Assembly: GCA_003222065.1 (NCBI GenBank)
Contig: QHUV01000063.1
Span: forward strand, 1 to 8,990
Direction: 5' to 3'
DNA: 8,990 nt
From: Gemmatimonadota bacterium
Lineage (GTDB): Bacteria; Gemmatimonadota; Gemmatimonadetes; Gemmatimonadales; Gemmatimonadaceae
The notes under the pieces are model-generated. The model searched no databases. It was given only the letters and a program-made list of their open reading frames with translations, and was not told where the DNA came from. Position numbers and translations under genes: made by a program. Shown one piece after another: positions 1-7,900 of this stretch; position 1 is the first letter of the stretch, and the number at the start of each line of letters is the position of its first letter.

Positions 1-645
1 CGCATCAAGTATCGCGGCTACGCGCATTTCACCGACGAAGGACCGGGCTGGTCACACGACTATCCACGCTCCGACGTCCACCTCATGAAGATCATGCGCG
101 AGCTGACGGCGCTGCGTCCCTTCGTGCAGCGGGGCGAGATCGTCGGCGGGAACATCTTCGCGCTCGACGATCCCGAGCTCCTGAAGTACCCGATTGCCTA
201 CTTCTCGGAGCCGGGCGGCTGGTCGCCTAACGACAAAGAAGTCGCGGGATTCAGGAATTATTTCCTCAAGGGCGGCTTCGTCATCTTCGACGACTTCGGC
301 GAGATGCGCGGCTTCGATCAAGGCGATTGGCTCAATACGGTCACGCAGATGCAGCGCGTGCTCCCCGGCTATCAGCTCGTCCGGCTGGAGGCGAGCCATC
401 CGATCTTTCATGCGTTCTACGACATCAGCCTCGACGTCATCTCTCGCACCTACCGCGGCATCCCGGCGTATTACGGCATCTTCGAGAACAACGACCCGAA
501 GCGCCGCCTGTTGGCGATTCTCAATTACAACAACGACATCGGCGAATACTGGGAGTTCTCCGACGAAGGCTTCGATCCGATCGCGATCACGAACGAGGCG
601 TACAAGCTCGGTGTCAACTATCTCGTGTACGCGCTGACGCACTGA
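1..645 (+). CDS. DUF4159 domain protein, 3' part (5' end outside window)
   Basis: The reading frame is open from the first base to the TGA at 643-645, so the gene begins upstream and 214 C-terminal residues are visible; the ATG at 85 is internal because the 28 codons before it read as the same domain (YRGYAHFTDEGPGW). The sequence resembles DUF4159: GGFVIFDDF at window residues 91-99, HPIFHAFY from 133 and NNDIGEYWEFSD from 177 are the kind of conserved blocks seen in that family, which has a glutamine-amidotransferase-like fold of unknown activity. I see no membrane segment in this part; many full-length relatives carry an N-terminal signal or membrane region, which cannot be judged here. 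It lies 84 bases upstream of the MoxR gene on the same strand, a typical neighbourhood for DUF4159. The function is unknown; a structural or binding role in the envelope-linked MoxR module is inference. Family assignment is by motif recognition only. Confidence 0.85.
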   Translation, partial: RIKYRGYAHFTDEGPGWSHDYPRSDVHLMKIMRELTALRPFVQRGEIVGGNIFALDDPELLKYPIAYFSEPGGWSPNDKEVAGFRNYFLKGGFVIFDDFGEMRGFDQGDWLNTVTQMQRVLPGYQLVRLEASHPIFHAFYDISLDVISRTYRGIPAYYGIFENNDPKRRLLAILNYNNDIGEYWEFSDEGFDPIAITNEAYKLGVNYLVYALTH

Positions 646-653
646 AACGAGGC

Positions 654-728
654 GCTAGCTGTTAGGTGCTAGATGTTGCGCAGGTTGGCACCTAACACCT
701 ATCACCTAACACCTATCACCTAACATCT
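654..728. repeat. Heptamer (7-bp) repeat tract with inverted halves, upstream of moxR
   Basis: Five head-to-tail heptamers run from 690 to 724: ACCTAAC, ACCTATC, ACCTAAC, ACCTATC, ACCTAAC, so there is also an exact 14-bp period (copies at 689-702 and 703-716, partial copy 717-728). Upstream, in the same 7-bp register, lie three heptamers of the opposite orientation at 654-674: GCTAGCT, GTTAGGT, GCTAGAT. GTTAGGT is the exact reverse complement of ACCTAAC. The 654-674 arm can pair with 697-717 at 17 of 21 positions, leaving a loop of about 22 bases. The tract fills the spacer between the DUF4159 stop and the GTG start of the ATPase gene and contains an in-frame TAA at 721-723. It resembles the heptanucleotide short tandem repeats known from cyanobacterial intergenic regions in style, not in sequence. 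Function unknown. Confidence 0.9.
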
Positions 729-729
729 C

Positions 730-1761
730 GTGGCCACCATCGCTGCTCCACAAACAACTCTCGAGCAAGACGACCTCGATCTCGCGCGGCGTCTCAAGAG
801 CGGGCACGACGCGATCATCACGGAGCTGCGCAAGCTCATCGTCGGCCAGCAGGACGCCATCGAGCTCGTACTGCTCTCGCTGTTCACGGGCGGCAACAGT
901 CTCATCGTCGGCGTCCCCGGGCTCGCGAAGACGCTCCTCATTCACACGATGGCGCAGGTCCTCGATCTCAAATTTTCGCGAATTCAGTTCACGCCTGACC
1001 TGATGCCGTCCGACATCACCGGCACCGAAATCATTCAGGAAGATGCCGAGACCGGGAGGCGTCATCTCGTTTTCACCCCAGGGCCGATCTTCGCGAACAT
1101 CATTCTCGCCGACGAGATCAACCGCACGCCGCCGAAGACACAATCAGCGCTCCTCGAGGCGATGCAAGAACACCGCGTCACCGTGCAAGGGCGGAGCTAC
1201 ACGCTGCAGGAGCCGTTCTTCGTTTTCGCGACGCAGAATCCGATCGAGCTCGAAGGGACGTACCCGCTCCCCGAGGCGCAGCTCGACCGCTTCATGTTCG
1301 AGATCGTCATCGACTACCTGAACGAGGAGCAGGAGATCGAGGTCGTGCAATCGACGACGTCGATCCAGAACTACCGTTTCCAACATGCGGTGACCGGGGC
1401 GGACATCGTCGCCTTTCAGCAACTCGTGCGGCGCGTTCCGGTCGCGGATGCCGTAGCTCGTTATGCGGTGAACATCGCGCGGATGAGCCGGCCGGGACCG
1501 TCCTCGCCCGACATCATCAAGAAGTACGTCTCGTACGGCGCCAGCGTCCGCGCGCCGCAGCACCTGATCCTCGGCGGCAAGGCGCGCGCCCTGATGCAAG
1601 GACGCACGCACGTGAACTTCGAGGACATTCGCGCGCTGGCGAAGCCGATCCTGCGCCACCGAGTGCTGCTCAACTTCCACGCTCAATCCGAGCGCATCAC
1701 ATCGGACATGGTGACTGATGAACTATTGAAGTCGGTCCCTGTCCCGCGCTCCGGCATGTAG
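730..1761 (+). CDS. MoxR-family AAA+ ATPase
   Basis: A 343-residue protein, normal length for MoxR ATPases. Visible AAA+ motifs: Walker A GVPGLAKT at residues 61-68; Walker B IILADEINR at 124-132 with the D128-E129 pair; the following TPPKTQSALLEAMQE typical of the family; sensor 1 FATQNP at 166-171; LDRF with the arginine-finger candidate R187; and sensor 2 GASVRAPQ from residue 270. All catalytic residues appear intact. MoxR proteins form ATP-driven rings that work with vWA-domain partners to assemble, activate or remodel protein complexes, some by metal-cofactor insertion; the target here is unknown. No membrane segment is seen, so it is probably cytoplasmic. The start is GTG at 730: an in-frame TAA at 721 rules out anything further upstream, and no other start lies near the conserved N-terminus. 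No Shine-Dalgarno sequence precedes it; the spacer is a heptamer repeat. The next gene, encoding a DUF58/vWA protein, follows after 33 bases. Confidence 0.95.
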   Translation: MATIAAPQTTLEQDDLDLARRLKSGHDAIITELRKLIVGQQDAIELVLLSLFTGGNSLIVGVPGLAKTLLIHTMAQVLDLKFSRIQFTPDLMPSDITGTEIIQEDAETGRRHLVFTPGPIFANIILADEINRTPPKTQSALLEAMQEHRVTVQGRSYTLQEPFFVFATQNPIELEGTYPLPEAQLDRFMFEIVIDYLNEEQEIEVVQSTTSIQNYRFQHAVTGADIVAFQQLVRRVPVADAVARYAVNIARMSRPGPSSPDIIKKYVSYGASVRAPQHLILGGKARALMQGRTHVNFEDIRALAKPILRHRVLLNFHAQSERITSDMVTDELLKSVPVPRSGM

Positions 1762-1794
1762 CGCACGGCGCGCCACGCATCACACTCAACGCAG

Positions 1795-2772
1795 ATGACT
1801 TCCCTCCAACCGACCGCTCCGACTCGACTCATCGATCCCGCCGTCCTGGCGCGAATCGGTGATCTCGAGCTTGCGGCGCGCGTCGTCGTCGAGGGCGTCA
1901 TCAACGGCTTGCACCGTTCGCCGCACCTCGGCTCGTCGATGGATTTCGCCGAGCATCGCGCGTACATGCCCGGCGACGACATCCGGCGCATCGATTGGAA
2001 GCTGTTCGCGCGCAGCGACCGGCATTTCGTGAAGGAGTTCGAGGCGGACACGAACACGAACTTCACCGTCCTCGTCGACTGCTCTCCGTCGATGCAGTAC
2101 GGCGGTTCCGTGGAAGGCGCGGGGACATTGAGCAAGCTCGATTACGCGCGCTATCTGGCGGCGTGCCTCACGTACCTCGCCAGCACGCAGCGCGATCGAG
2201 TGGGTCTCGTGACATTCGATAGCGAGATTCGTGACTACGTGCCGCCCTCGGCGAAGCACTTGAACGTCGTCCTGCACACGCTCGATCGACTGGTTGCATC
2301 GGCGGACTCGGCCGCGCCTAACGGGACGCGCGCCGGACCGCCCGCCCTGGCCGCGCTGACGCAGCGCATCGGCGAATCGTTTCGCCGGCGGTCGATGGTG
2401 CTTTTGATCTCCGACTTCTACGAGGAGCCGCGCGCCGTCGTCGACGCGCTGGCGTACCTCCGCGGCAAGGGGAACGACCTCATGGTGTTCCACGTCTTGG
2501 ACCGTCGCGAGCTCGAGTTCCCGTTCACCGACAGCGCCAACTTCGTCGACCTCGAGACAGGCGAGCGCATGCCGGTGATACCCGATTACCTGCGAGCGCA
2601 GTACCGCGCATTGGTAGCCGAGCATGTGGCGAGCCTAAGCCGCGTCCTCGGCGAAAACCACGTCGATTACGCGATGTTCGATACGTCACAGCCGTTGGAT
2701 CACGCACTGTTTCGATTTCTGTCGGGCCGCGAAGGGATGCGGCAATCACGATTCAGGTCGGCTCGAGTCTAG
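1795..2772 (+). CDS. DUF58 / von Willebrand factor A domain protein
   Basis: A 325-residue protein, usual size for DUF58 proteins that lack N-terminal membrane segments, and none is visible here. The DUF58 signature lies around residues 53-83: EHRAYMPGDDIRRIDWKLFA, then the run to KEFE. A vWA-like domain follows, with the metal-ion-dependent adhesion site DCSPS at D95-S97-S99 and a second acidic loop LISDF with D207, so metal binding is plausible. DUF58 proteins are the standard genomic partner of MoxR ATPases and are thought to act as adaptor or substrate-binding subunits, probably at the cytoplasmic face of the membrane. The start is ATG at 1795, the first in-frame ATG before the conserved N-terminus; no purine-rich ribosome site precedes it. 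The spacers are short (33 bases after moxR, 40 before the BatA-like gene), supporting co-transcription. The exact partner and substrate are not deducible. Confidence 0.93.
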   Translation: MTSLQPTAPTRLIDPAVLARIGDLELAARVVVEGVINGLHRSPHLGSSMDFAEHRAYMPGDDIRRIDWKLFARSDRHFVKEFEADTNTNFTVLVDCSPSMQYGGSVEGAGTLSKLDYARYLAACLTYLASTQRDRVGLVTFDSEIRDYVPPSAKHLNVVLHTLDRLVASADSAAPNGTRAGPPALAALTQRIGESFRRRSMVLLISDFYEEPRAVVDALAYLRGKGNDLMVFHVLDRRELEFPFTDSANFVDLETGERMPVIPDYLRAQYRALVAEHVASLSRVLGENHVDYAMFDTSQPLDHALFRFLSGREGMRQSRFRSARV

Positions 2773-2798
2773 CCAAATGGCTGACACCACCACCAACG

Positions 2799-2812
2799 AA
2801 TAACCAATAACC
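2799..2812 (+). repeat. Two AATAACC heptamers touching a TTG start codon
   Basis: AATAACC occurs twice head to tail at 2799-2805 and 2806-2812, and the next base is the first of the TTG start codon of the BatA-like gene. The preceding spacer is also rich in A and C (CACCACCACCAACG). There is no Shine-Dalgarno-like stretch. Two copies alone could be chance; the interest comes from the larger heptamer tract in the equivalent place upstream of the moxR gene. Confidence 0.6.
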
Positions 2813-4954
2813 TTGTCTTTTCTCGCCCCACTCTTCTTTGCCGGCCTCGCCGCGCTGTCCGTTCCCCTGATCATTCACTTGATCAACCGGGAGCGGCGCG
2901 AGGTGGTGCACTTTCCGTCGCTGATGTTTCTGCAGCGGATTCCGTATCGATCCGTGCGTCGGCAGAAGCTGCGCCATATTTTGTTGCTGACCCTCCGATG
3001 CCTGGCATTGGCCATCGTCGCACTGGCCTTCACGCGTCCGTTCGTGCGTCGTCAGGCGTCGGCACGTGCCGGCGGCGCGGGCGCGCGCGAGCTCGTCGTG
3101 CTCATCGACCGGTCGTATAGCATTGGCGCGGCCGATCGGTGGACGCGCGCGCAGAGCGCGGCACGACGGGCCGTCTCCGGCCTCGGGCCGACCGATCGAG
3201 CGACGATCGTCGCGTTCGACAACCAGGCGACCGCCGTCACGCCGCCAACGCAGGACGCGGCGACGCTCAACGCGGCGATCGGAGCGCTACGGCCGGGCTC
3301 CGAGGCGACTCGTTATGCGCCGCCGCTCAAGCTGGCGTCACAGATCCTCGCCGGCTCGAACCTTCCCCGTCGGGAAGTCGTCCTGATCAGCGACTTCCAG
3401 CGTCTTGGGTGGTCGGTGCGCGACGAGATCTCGTTCCCTTCGGGTACGACGATCACCAACGTCGATGTCGCTGGCGGCGATACGAGCGTCGCCGACGCGG
3501 CTGTCGCCGACGTGACGGTCCAGCGGAACGAAGGCGTGCGTGACCGCGCGACGATCGCTGCTCGGCTCACGAATACCGGCGCGGCACCGCTCGCGAACGT
3601 GGACGCGACTCTCGAGTTGAATGGCCGTGTCGCCGAGACGAAGCGGGTCGTCATTCCGGCGCGCGGTGCCACGCAGGTCAGATTTGCGCCGATCGCGATT
3701 CCGAGCGGCACGTCGGCTGGTCTCGTTAGGTTCGCCGTCACGCCGCCCGTTGGGCGCGCGAACCAGCTCGCCGCCGACGATCGATACTACTTCACGATCG
3801 CGCCGGACGCGGGGGTCTCGGTGCTCGTCGTCGAGCCATCGGCGTCGCGATCAAACCAGAGTCTGTATCTGACGCGAGCACTGGCCATCGGCGATCGTCC
3901 ATCATTCCGCGTCGACGTCAGGAAGGTCGGCGGTCTCGCCCCGGCGGACCTGGAGGGCCGGTCGCTCGTGATCTTCGACGAGGTGGCACCACCAGCTGGT
4001 GATGGGGGGGCCCCCCTACGCGACTTCGTGAGCGGCGGAGGCGGCGTGCTGCTCGTCGCCGGCGATCAATTGCCGGCCAGCGCATGGGGCGGCGAGTGGA
4101 GCGCCGCGCTGCCGGGCGCCATCGGCTCCGTCGTCGATCGTACGGGCGATGCCGGCGGAACGCTCGCCTGGATCGACTATGATCACCCGGTCTTCGACGT
4201 CTTCAATGCACCGCGCTCGGGTGATTTCGCCACCGCGCGCTTTCTCCGCTACCGGCGCCTAACGGTGAACACCGACAGCGGGCCTCGTCGCGCGGCGGGT
4301 GTGGCTGACACGGCTTCTGGCGCGCATGTGCTGGCACGTTTTGACGACGGGACCCCAGCGCTCGTCGAACATCGCGTCGGGCGGGGGAAGGTGTTGGTTT
4401 GGGCATCGACGCTCGATGCTTACTGGAACGATCTTGCGCTCCAACCGGTATTCCTGCCATTCGTGCATCAGCTAGCGAAGTACGCGGGACGCTACAGTGG
4501 CGCGCGCGCGTCCTTCACCGCTGGTGAAGTGTTGGATCTGTCGCGGCATGGCGAGCTTGTCGCGAGTGGCCAACGGACCGGGCCTGTGGTCGTCGAGGCG
4601 CCTTCTGGTGCGAAGACGCGGCTGTCGTCGTCCAACGAGGGACTGGTGCCGCTCCACGAGCAAGGCTTCTACGAGATTCGTCCGGACGGCGCGGGGCGCG
4701 GGATGGGACAGCGGCTGGCCGTCAATCTTGACCCCGCGGAAGCGAATCTTGCACGCATTGATCCGGAGGAATTGAGAGCATCGGTCCTCGCCGGCGCCGG
4801 CAATGGGTTCGCCGGCGCGGTCAGCGTCGATGCGCCGACACGCGAAGATACCGAGCGCCGGCAGACGATCTGGTGGTATCTACTCGCGCTCGCCGGCGTG
4901 TTGTTCGCAACGGAGACATTGATGTCGAATCGGTTGTCGAGGCGAACAGGGTGA
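2813..4954 (+). CDS. BatA-like membrane protein with vWA and glutamine-amidotransferase-like regions
   Basis: A 713-residue inner-membrane protein. Residues 1-75 match the aerotolerance-regulator (BatA) N-terminal domain: a first hydrophobic helix (about 4-24, beginning FLAPLFFAGLAALSVPLIIHL), a basic loop with FPSLMFLQ, and a second helix (about 54-74). A vWA domain follows (about 93-215) with a preserved metal site DRSYS at D99-S101-S103 and LISDF with D194. Residues about 225-320 look like a beta-rich CARDB-type domain. Residues about 325-550 look like the class-I glutamine-amidotransferase-like fold found in these large vWA proteins (VSVLVVEPS, VIFDEV, GGGGVLLVAGD); I see no obvious catalytic cysteine, so it is probably not an enzyme. 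A last helix (about 687-701) precedes a basic tail. The start is TTG at 2813: it gives the family's usual MSFLAPLF opening, and the frame is closed by a TAA at 2801. The central part probably faces the periplasm and may be the docking subunit for the MoxR/DUF58 pair, which is inference. A G7C6 run lies inside at 4004-4016. Confidence 0.9.
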   Translation: MSFLAPLFFAGLAALSVPLIIHLINRERREVVHFPSLMFLQRIPYRSVRRQKLRHILLLTLRCLALAIVALAFTRPFVRRQASARAGGAGARELVVLIDRSYSIGAADRWTRAQSAARRAVSGLGPTDRATIVAFDNQATAVTPPTQDAATLNAAIGALRPGSEATRYAPPLKLASQILAGSNLPRREVVLISDFQRLGWSVRDEISFPSGTTITNVDVAGGDTSVADAAVADVTVQRNEGVRDRATIAARLTNTGAAPLANVDATLELNGRVAETKRVVIPARGATQVRFAPIAIPSGTSAGLVRFAVTPPVGRANQLAADDRYYFTIAPDAGVSVLVVEPSASRSNQSLYLTRALAIGDRPSFRVDVRKVGGLAPADLEGRSLVIFDEVAPPAGDGGAPLRDFVSGGGGVLLVAGDQLPASAWGGEWSAALPGAIGSVVDRTGDAGGTLAWIDYDHPVFDVFNAPRSGDFATARFLRYRRLTVNTDSGPRRAAGVADTASGAHVLARFDDGTPALVEHRVGRGKVLVWASTLDAYWNDLALQPVFLPFVHQLAKYAGRYSGARASFTAGEVLDLSRHGELVASGQRTGPVVVEAPSGAKTRLSSSNEGLVPLHEQGFYEIRPDGAGRGMGQRLAVNLDPAEANLARIDPEELRASVLAGAGNGFAGAVSVDAPTREDTERRQTIWWYLLALAGVLFATETLMSNRLSRRTG

Positions 4955-4969
4955 TCGTGATCAATCGCC

Positions 4970-4974
4970 AGGAG
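4970..4974 (+). promoter_or_regulatory. Shine-Dalgarno site of the DUF4175 gene
   Basis: AGGAG at 4970-4974 ends eight bases before the ATG at 4983, ideal spacing. It supports this start over the out-of-frame ATG at 4976. It is the only clear purine-rich ribosome site before any of the four complete genes here. Confidence 0.8.
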
Positions 4975-4982
4975 AATGAGCC

Positions 4983-7900
4983 ATGGAATCCACACATCCT
5001 CTCGCTAGCGACGGCGCCAGCCTAACGGGCGTCGTGCATGGCGTGCGGGACCGCTGGCGGTTGAAGCGGGCGCTGCGCGGCGCGAGCATCGTGCTCGCCG
5101 CCGCCTTCGTGCTGCTCGCCGGATCGGCGTACATCCTCGACAAGCTCCATTACGGCCACACGGTGCTCGTCGTCACGAGGGGAATCGTCCTCCTCATCGT
5201 CGCCGTGCTCGCCGCGCTCTTCGTGGGTGTGCCACTACTCCCAAAGCGACGGCCGAGCGACCGGAGGGTCGCGCTCTACCTGGAAGAGCACGCGCCCTCG
5301 CTCGACGCGGCCGTGCTCACGGCTGTCGAGCTGCAGGAGCGCGAGGCCAAGGCTGACGCCGGCGACGCCATTCGAACGCGACGACCCGTTTCGAGCACGC
5401 TGCTCACGCATCTGACGCGCACGGCGCTCGAGCGCGTGCACAGCATCGACGATGGGCGGCACGTCGACGAGCGCGAGCTTCATGTGAGCGCCGGCATTCT
5501 CGCCGGCGTCATCGGCGTCGCGCTGCTCGTCACGCTGCTCGGGCCGACGACCCTCCGCCACGGCATGGGGCTCATGCTCGTGCCATGGGACCGCGAACAT
5601 GTCGCGGAGGCGTACGCGATCAGCGCCGAGCCGGGGAACGTCACCGTGGCGCGGGGCGGCGACCTCCTCATCGCCGCGCACTTGCGCGGCTTCCAGTCCG
5701 ATGAAGTCGAGCTGCTCGTTAGGCAACGCGACTCCACGAGCTGGCAGCGCCTCACCATGGCGCTGGACAGCATCGGCAAGTTCGCCGGCCGGTACACGTT
5801 CCGGCTCTTCGACATCACCGCGCCGATGGAGTATCTGATCGAATCCAACGGCGTACGATCGCCGGCGTACAAGATCGACGTCGCCGACGTCCCCTATACC
5901 AAGAAGCTGGGCCTCGACTATCGCTTTCCATCTTACACCGGGTTGCCCCCGCAAGCCGTCGACGAAGGGGGCGACATCGCCGCGCTCAAGGGCACGCAGG
6001 TGCGCGTGCGCGTGACGACGACAGTCCCCGCCCGCGGCGGCCGCCTCATCGTCGAGCGCGGCCAACGTACCGACACCGTCGCGCTCACGCCGCTCGCCGA
6101 CGGCACGCTGGGCGGATCACTACGCGTCGACGCCGCTGGCTTTTACAAGGTGGAGCTCCAGGCCCAGGACGGGCGCATCTTCCCCGGATCGCTCGACTAC
6201 ACCATCGACGCGCTTCCCGATCGGCCGCCGACGATCATCTTCACCAAGCCGGGCCGCGATGAGAAAGTTCTAAACGTCGACGAAGTGTACGCCGAAGTGC
6301 AGGCCGACGATGACTATGGCGTCCAGAAGTTGGACCTCGTCTATTCGGTGAACGGTGGTCCCGAAAAGACCGAGCCGCTCTATGCCGCGTCGCGCCGCAC
6401 GCCGCAGATGACGGCCGCGCACACCTTCTCGCTCGAGGACTTCAAGCTGCAGCCCGGTGACGTCGTGTCGTACTATGCCCGTGCCACGGACAACGACGCC
6501 GTGAGTGGTTCGAAGACGACGACGACGGACATCTATTTCCTGAACGTCCGCCCCTTCGCGCAGGACTACAAGCAGGAGCAAGGCGGTGCCGGCGCTGGCG
6601 GCGCCGATGATGCCGGCCAGCTCTCCGAGCAAGAGCGACAGATCATCGCCGGCACCTTCAATACGCTGCGCGACAAGGCATCCAAGCAGCCGAAGGATCT
6701 GCAGGAGGATCTGTCGACGCTGCGCGTATCGCAGCAGAAGCTCCGCGGGCAGGCCGAGGAGCTCGCGCGGCGCATCGTCGACCGCGGTATCGCGGCGCGC
6801 GATAGCAACTTCGCCAAGATCGCCGAGATTCTGAATAAGGCGACGCCGATCATGGACACGGCGGAAAAGCAGCTCGCCGGCGGCAACGCGCAGACCGCAC
6901 TCGCGCCGGAGCAGCGCGCGCTGCAGCAGTTGCAGCGGGCCGAGGCCGTCTTCCGCAACGTCCGCGTCGGCATGGGTGGCAGCGGTGGCGGCTCCGCCGG
7001 CGCCGGACAGCGCGCCCAGGATCTCGCCGACCTGTTCGAGCTCAATCGTGAGAAGTTGCGAAACCAGTATGAGAGCGTACAGCGTGGCCGGGAGCAGCAG
7101 CAGGCCGCCGATCAGCAGATCGATCAGACCGCCGAGAAGCTCAAGCGGCTCGCCGCGCGGCTCCAGCAGGAGAACGAGCGCGCGCAACGCAAAGCTGACA
7201 GCCTGGGCCAACGCATGGGCGCTTCCGGCTCGTCAGGCGGCGCGGCGCAGCGCCAGCTCGCCCAAGAGACCGAGGAGGCGGCTCGGCAGCTCGAGCGGCT
7301 CGCCCGTGAGAAGGCGGATCAACAGCGGCAGGAAAGCGCGTCATCGCAAAGCAATTCGTCGTCGGGATCGCCGTCGTCGCAGTCGCAGTCGTCGTCAGGC
7401 AACGCGCAATCGCAGCAACGCGAGCAGCGGTCCCTCGAGGACGCAGCGCGCCGGCTTCGCGACGCGGCGGACGCGATGCGTCGCGCGGCAAGCGGCAGCA
7501 CATCCTCGCAACAGGCGGCCGCGGATGCGGCCGCTGCTGCCAGTCGATTGGAAGAGGCGCGCCGTCTGCTCGATCAGCAGCGCACCGGCCGCCTCGAGCG
7601 TGACGTTCAGGATGTGTTGCAGAGCGCCAAGGAGCTCGGACGCCAGGAGCAACAGGTAGCCGGCAACGTCGGCAAGCTCTGGGACAACGCGAACGCGCAG
7701 GAGCGCGCACAACAGCTGCAATCGCTCACGGAGAAAAAGGGGCAAATGGCGGACGAGCTGCGCGACCTCAAGGCGCGCATGGATCGTCTGTCGCTCGACT
7801 CGCGGCGCGAGAACAAAGACGCGGCCACCGGACTTGCCGAGGCGTCGAAGGCGATGCGCGACCGCAAGACGGAGGAGAAGATCCGCGCCTCGCAGGGTGC

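Noticed and set aside
85..645. Complete DUF4159 gene starting at ATG 85
   Set aside because: The frame is open back to base 1 and the upstream codons read as part of the same domain, so the ATG is internal and the gene is cut by the window edge.
1786..2625. 279-codon open frame on the minus strand opposite the DUF58 gene
   Set aside because: It overlaps almost the whole DUF58 gene, has no recognisable domain and is explained by high GC at third codon positions.
2777..2803. Eight-codon leader ORF (ATG at 2777, TAA at 2801) in frame with and just upstream of the BatA-like gene
   Set aside because: It has no ribosome site, encodes only MADTTTNE and could easily be chance; it is useful only in showing that the BatA-like gene cannot start upstream of 2804.
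5235..6065. 276-codon open frame on the minus strand opposite the DUF4175 N-terminal part
   Set aside because: Antisense shadow with His/Arg/Ala-rich composition and no recognisable motif.
6270..7211. 313-codon open frame on the minus strand inside the DUF4175 gene
   Set aside because: Its Leu/Arg/Ala-rich translation is what antisense reading of GC-rich coiled-coil coding DNA gives; no family is recognisable and the + strand gene is well supported.
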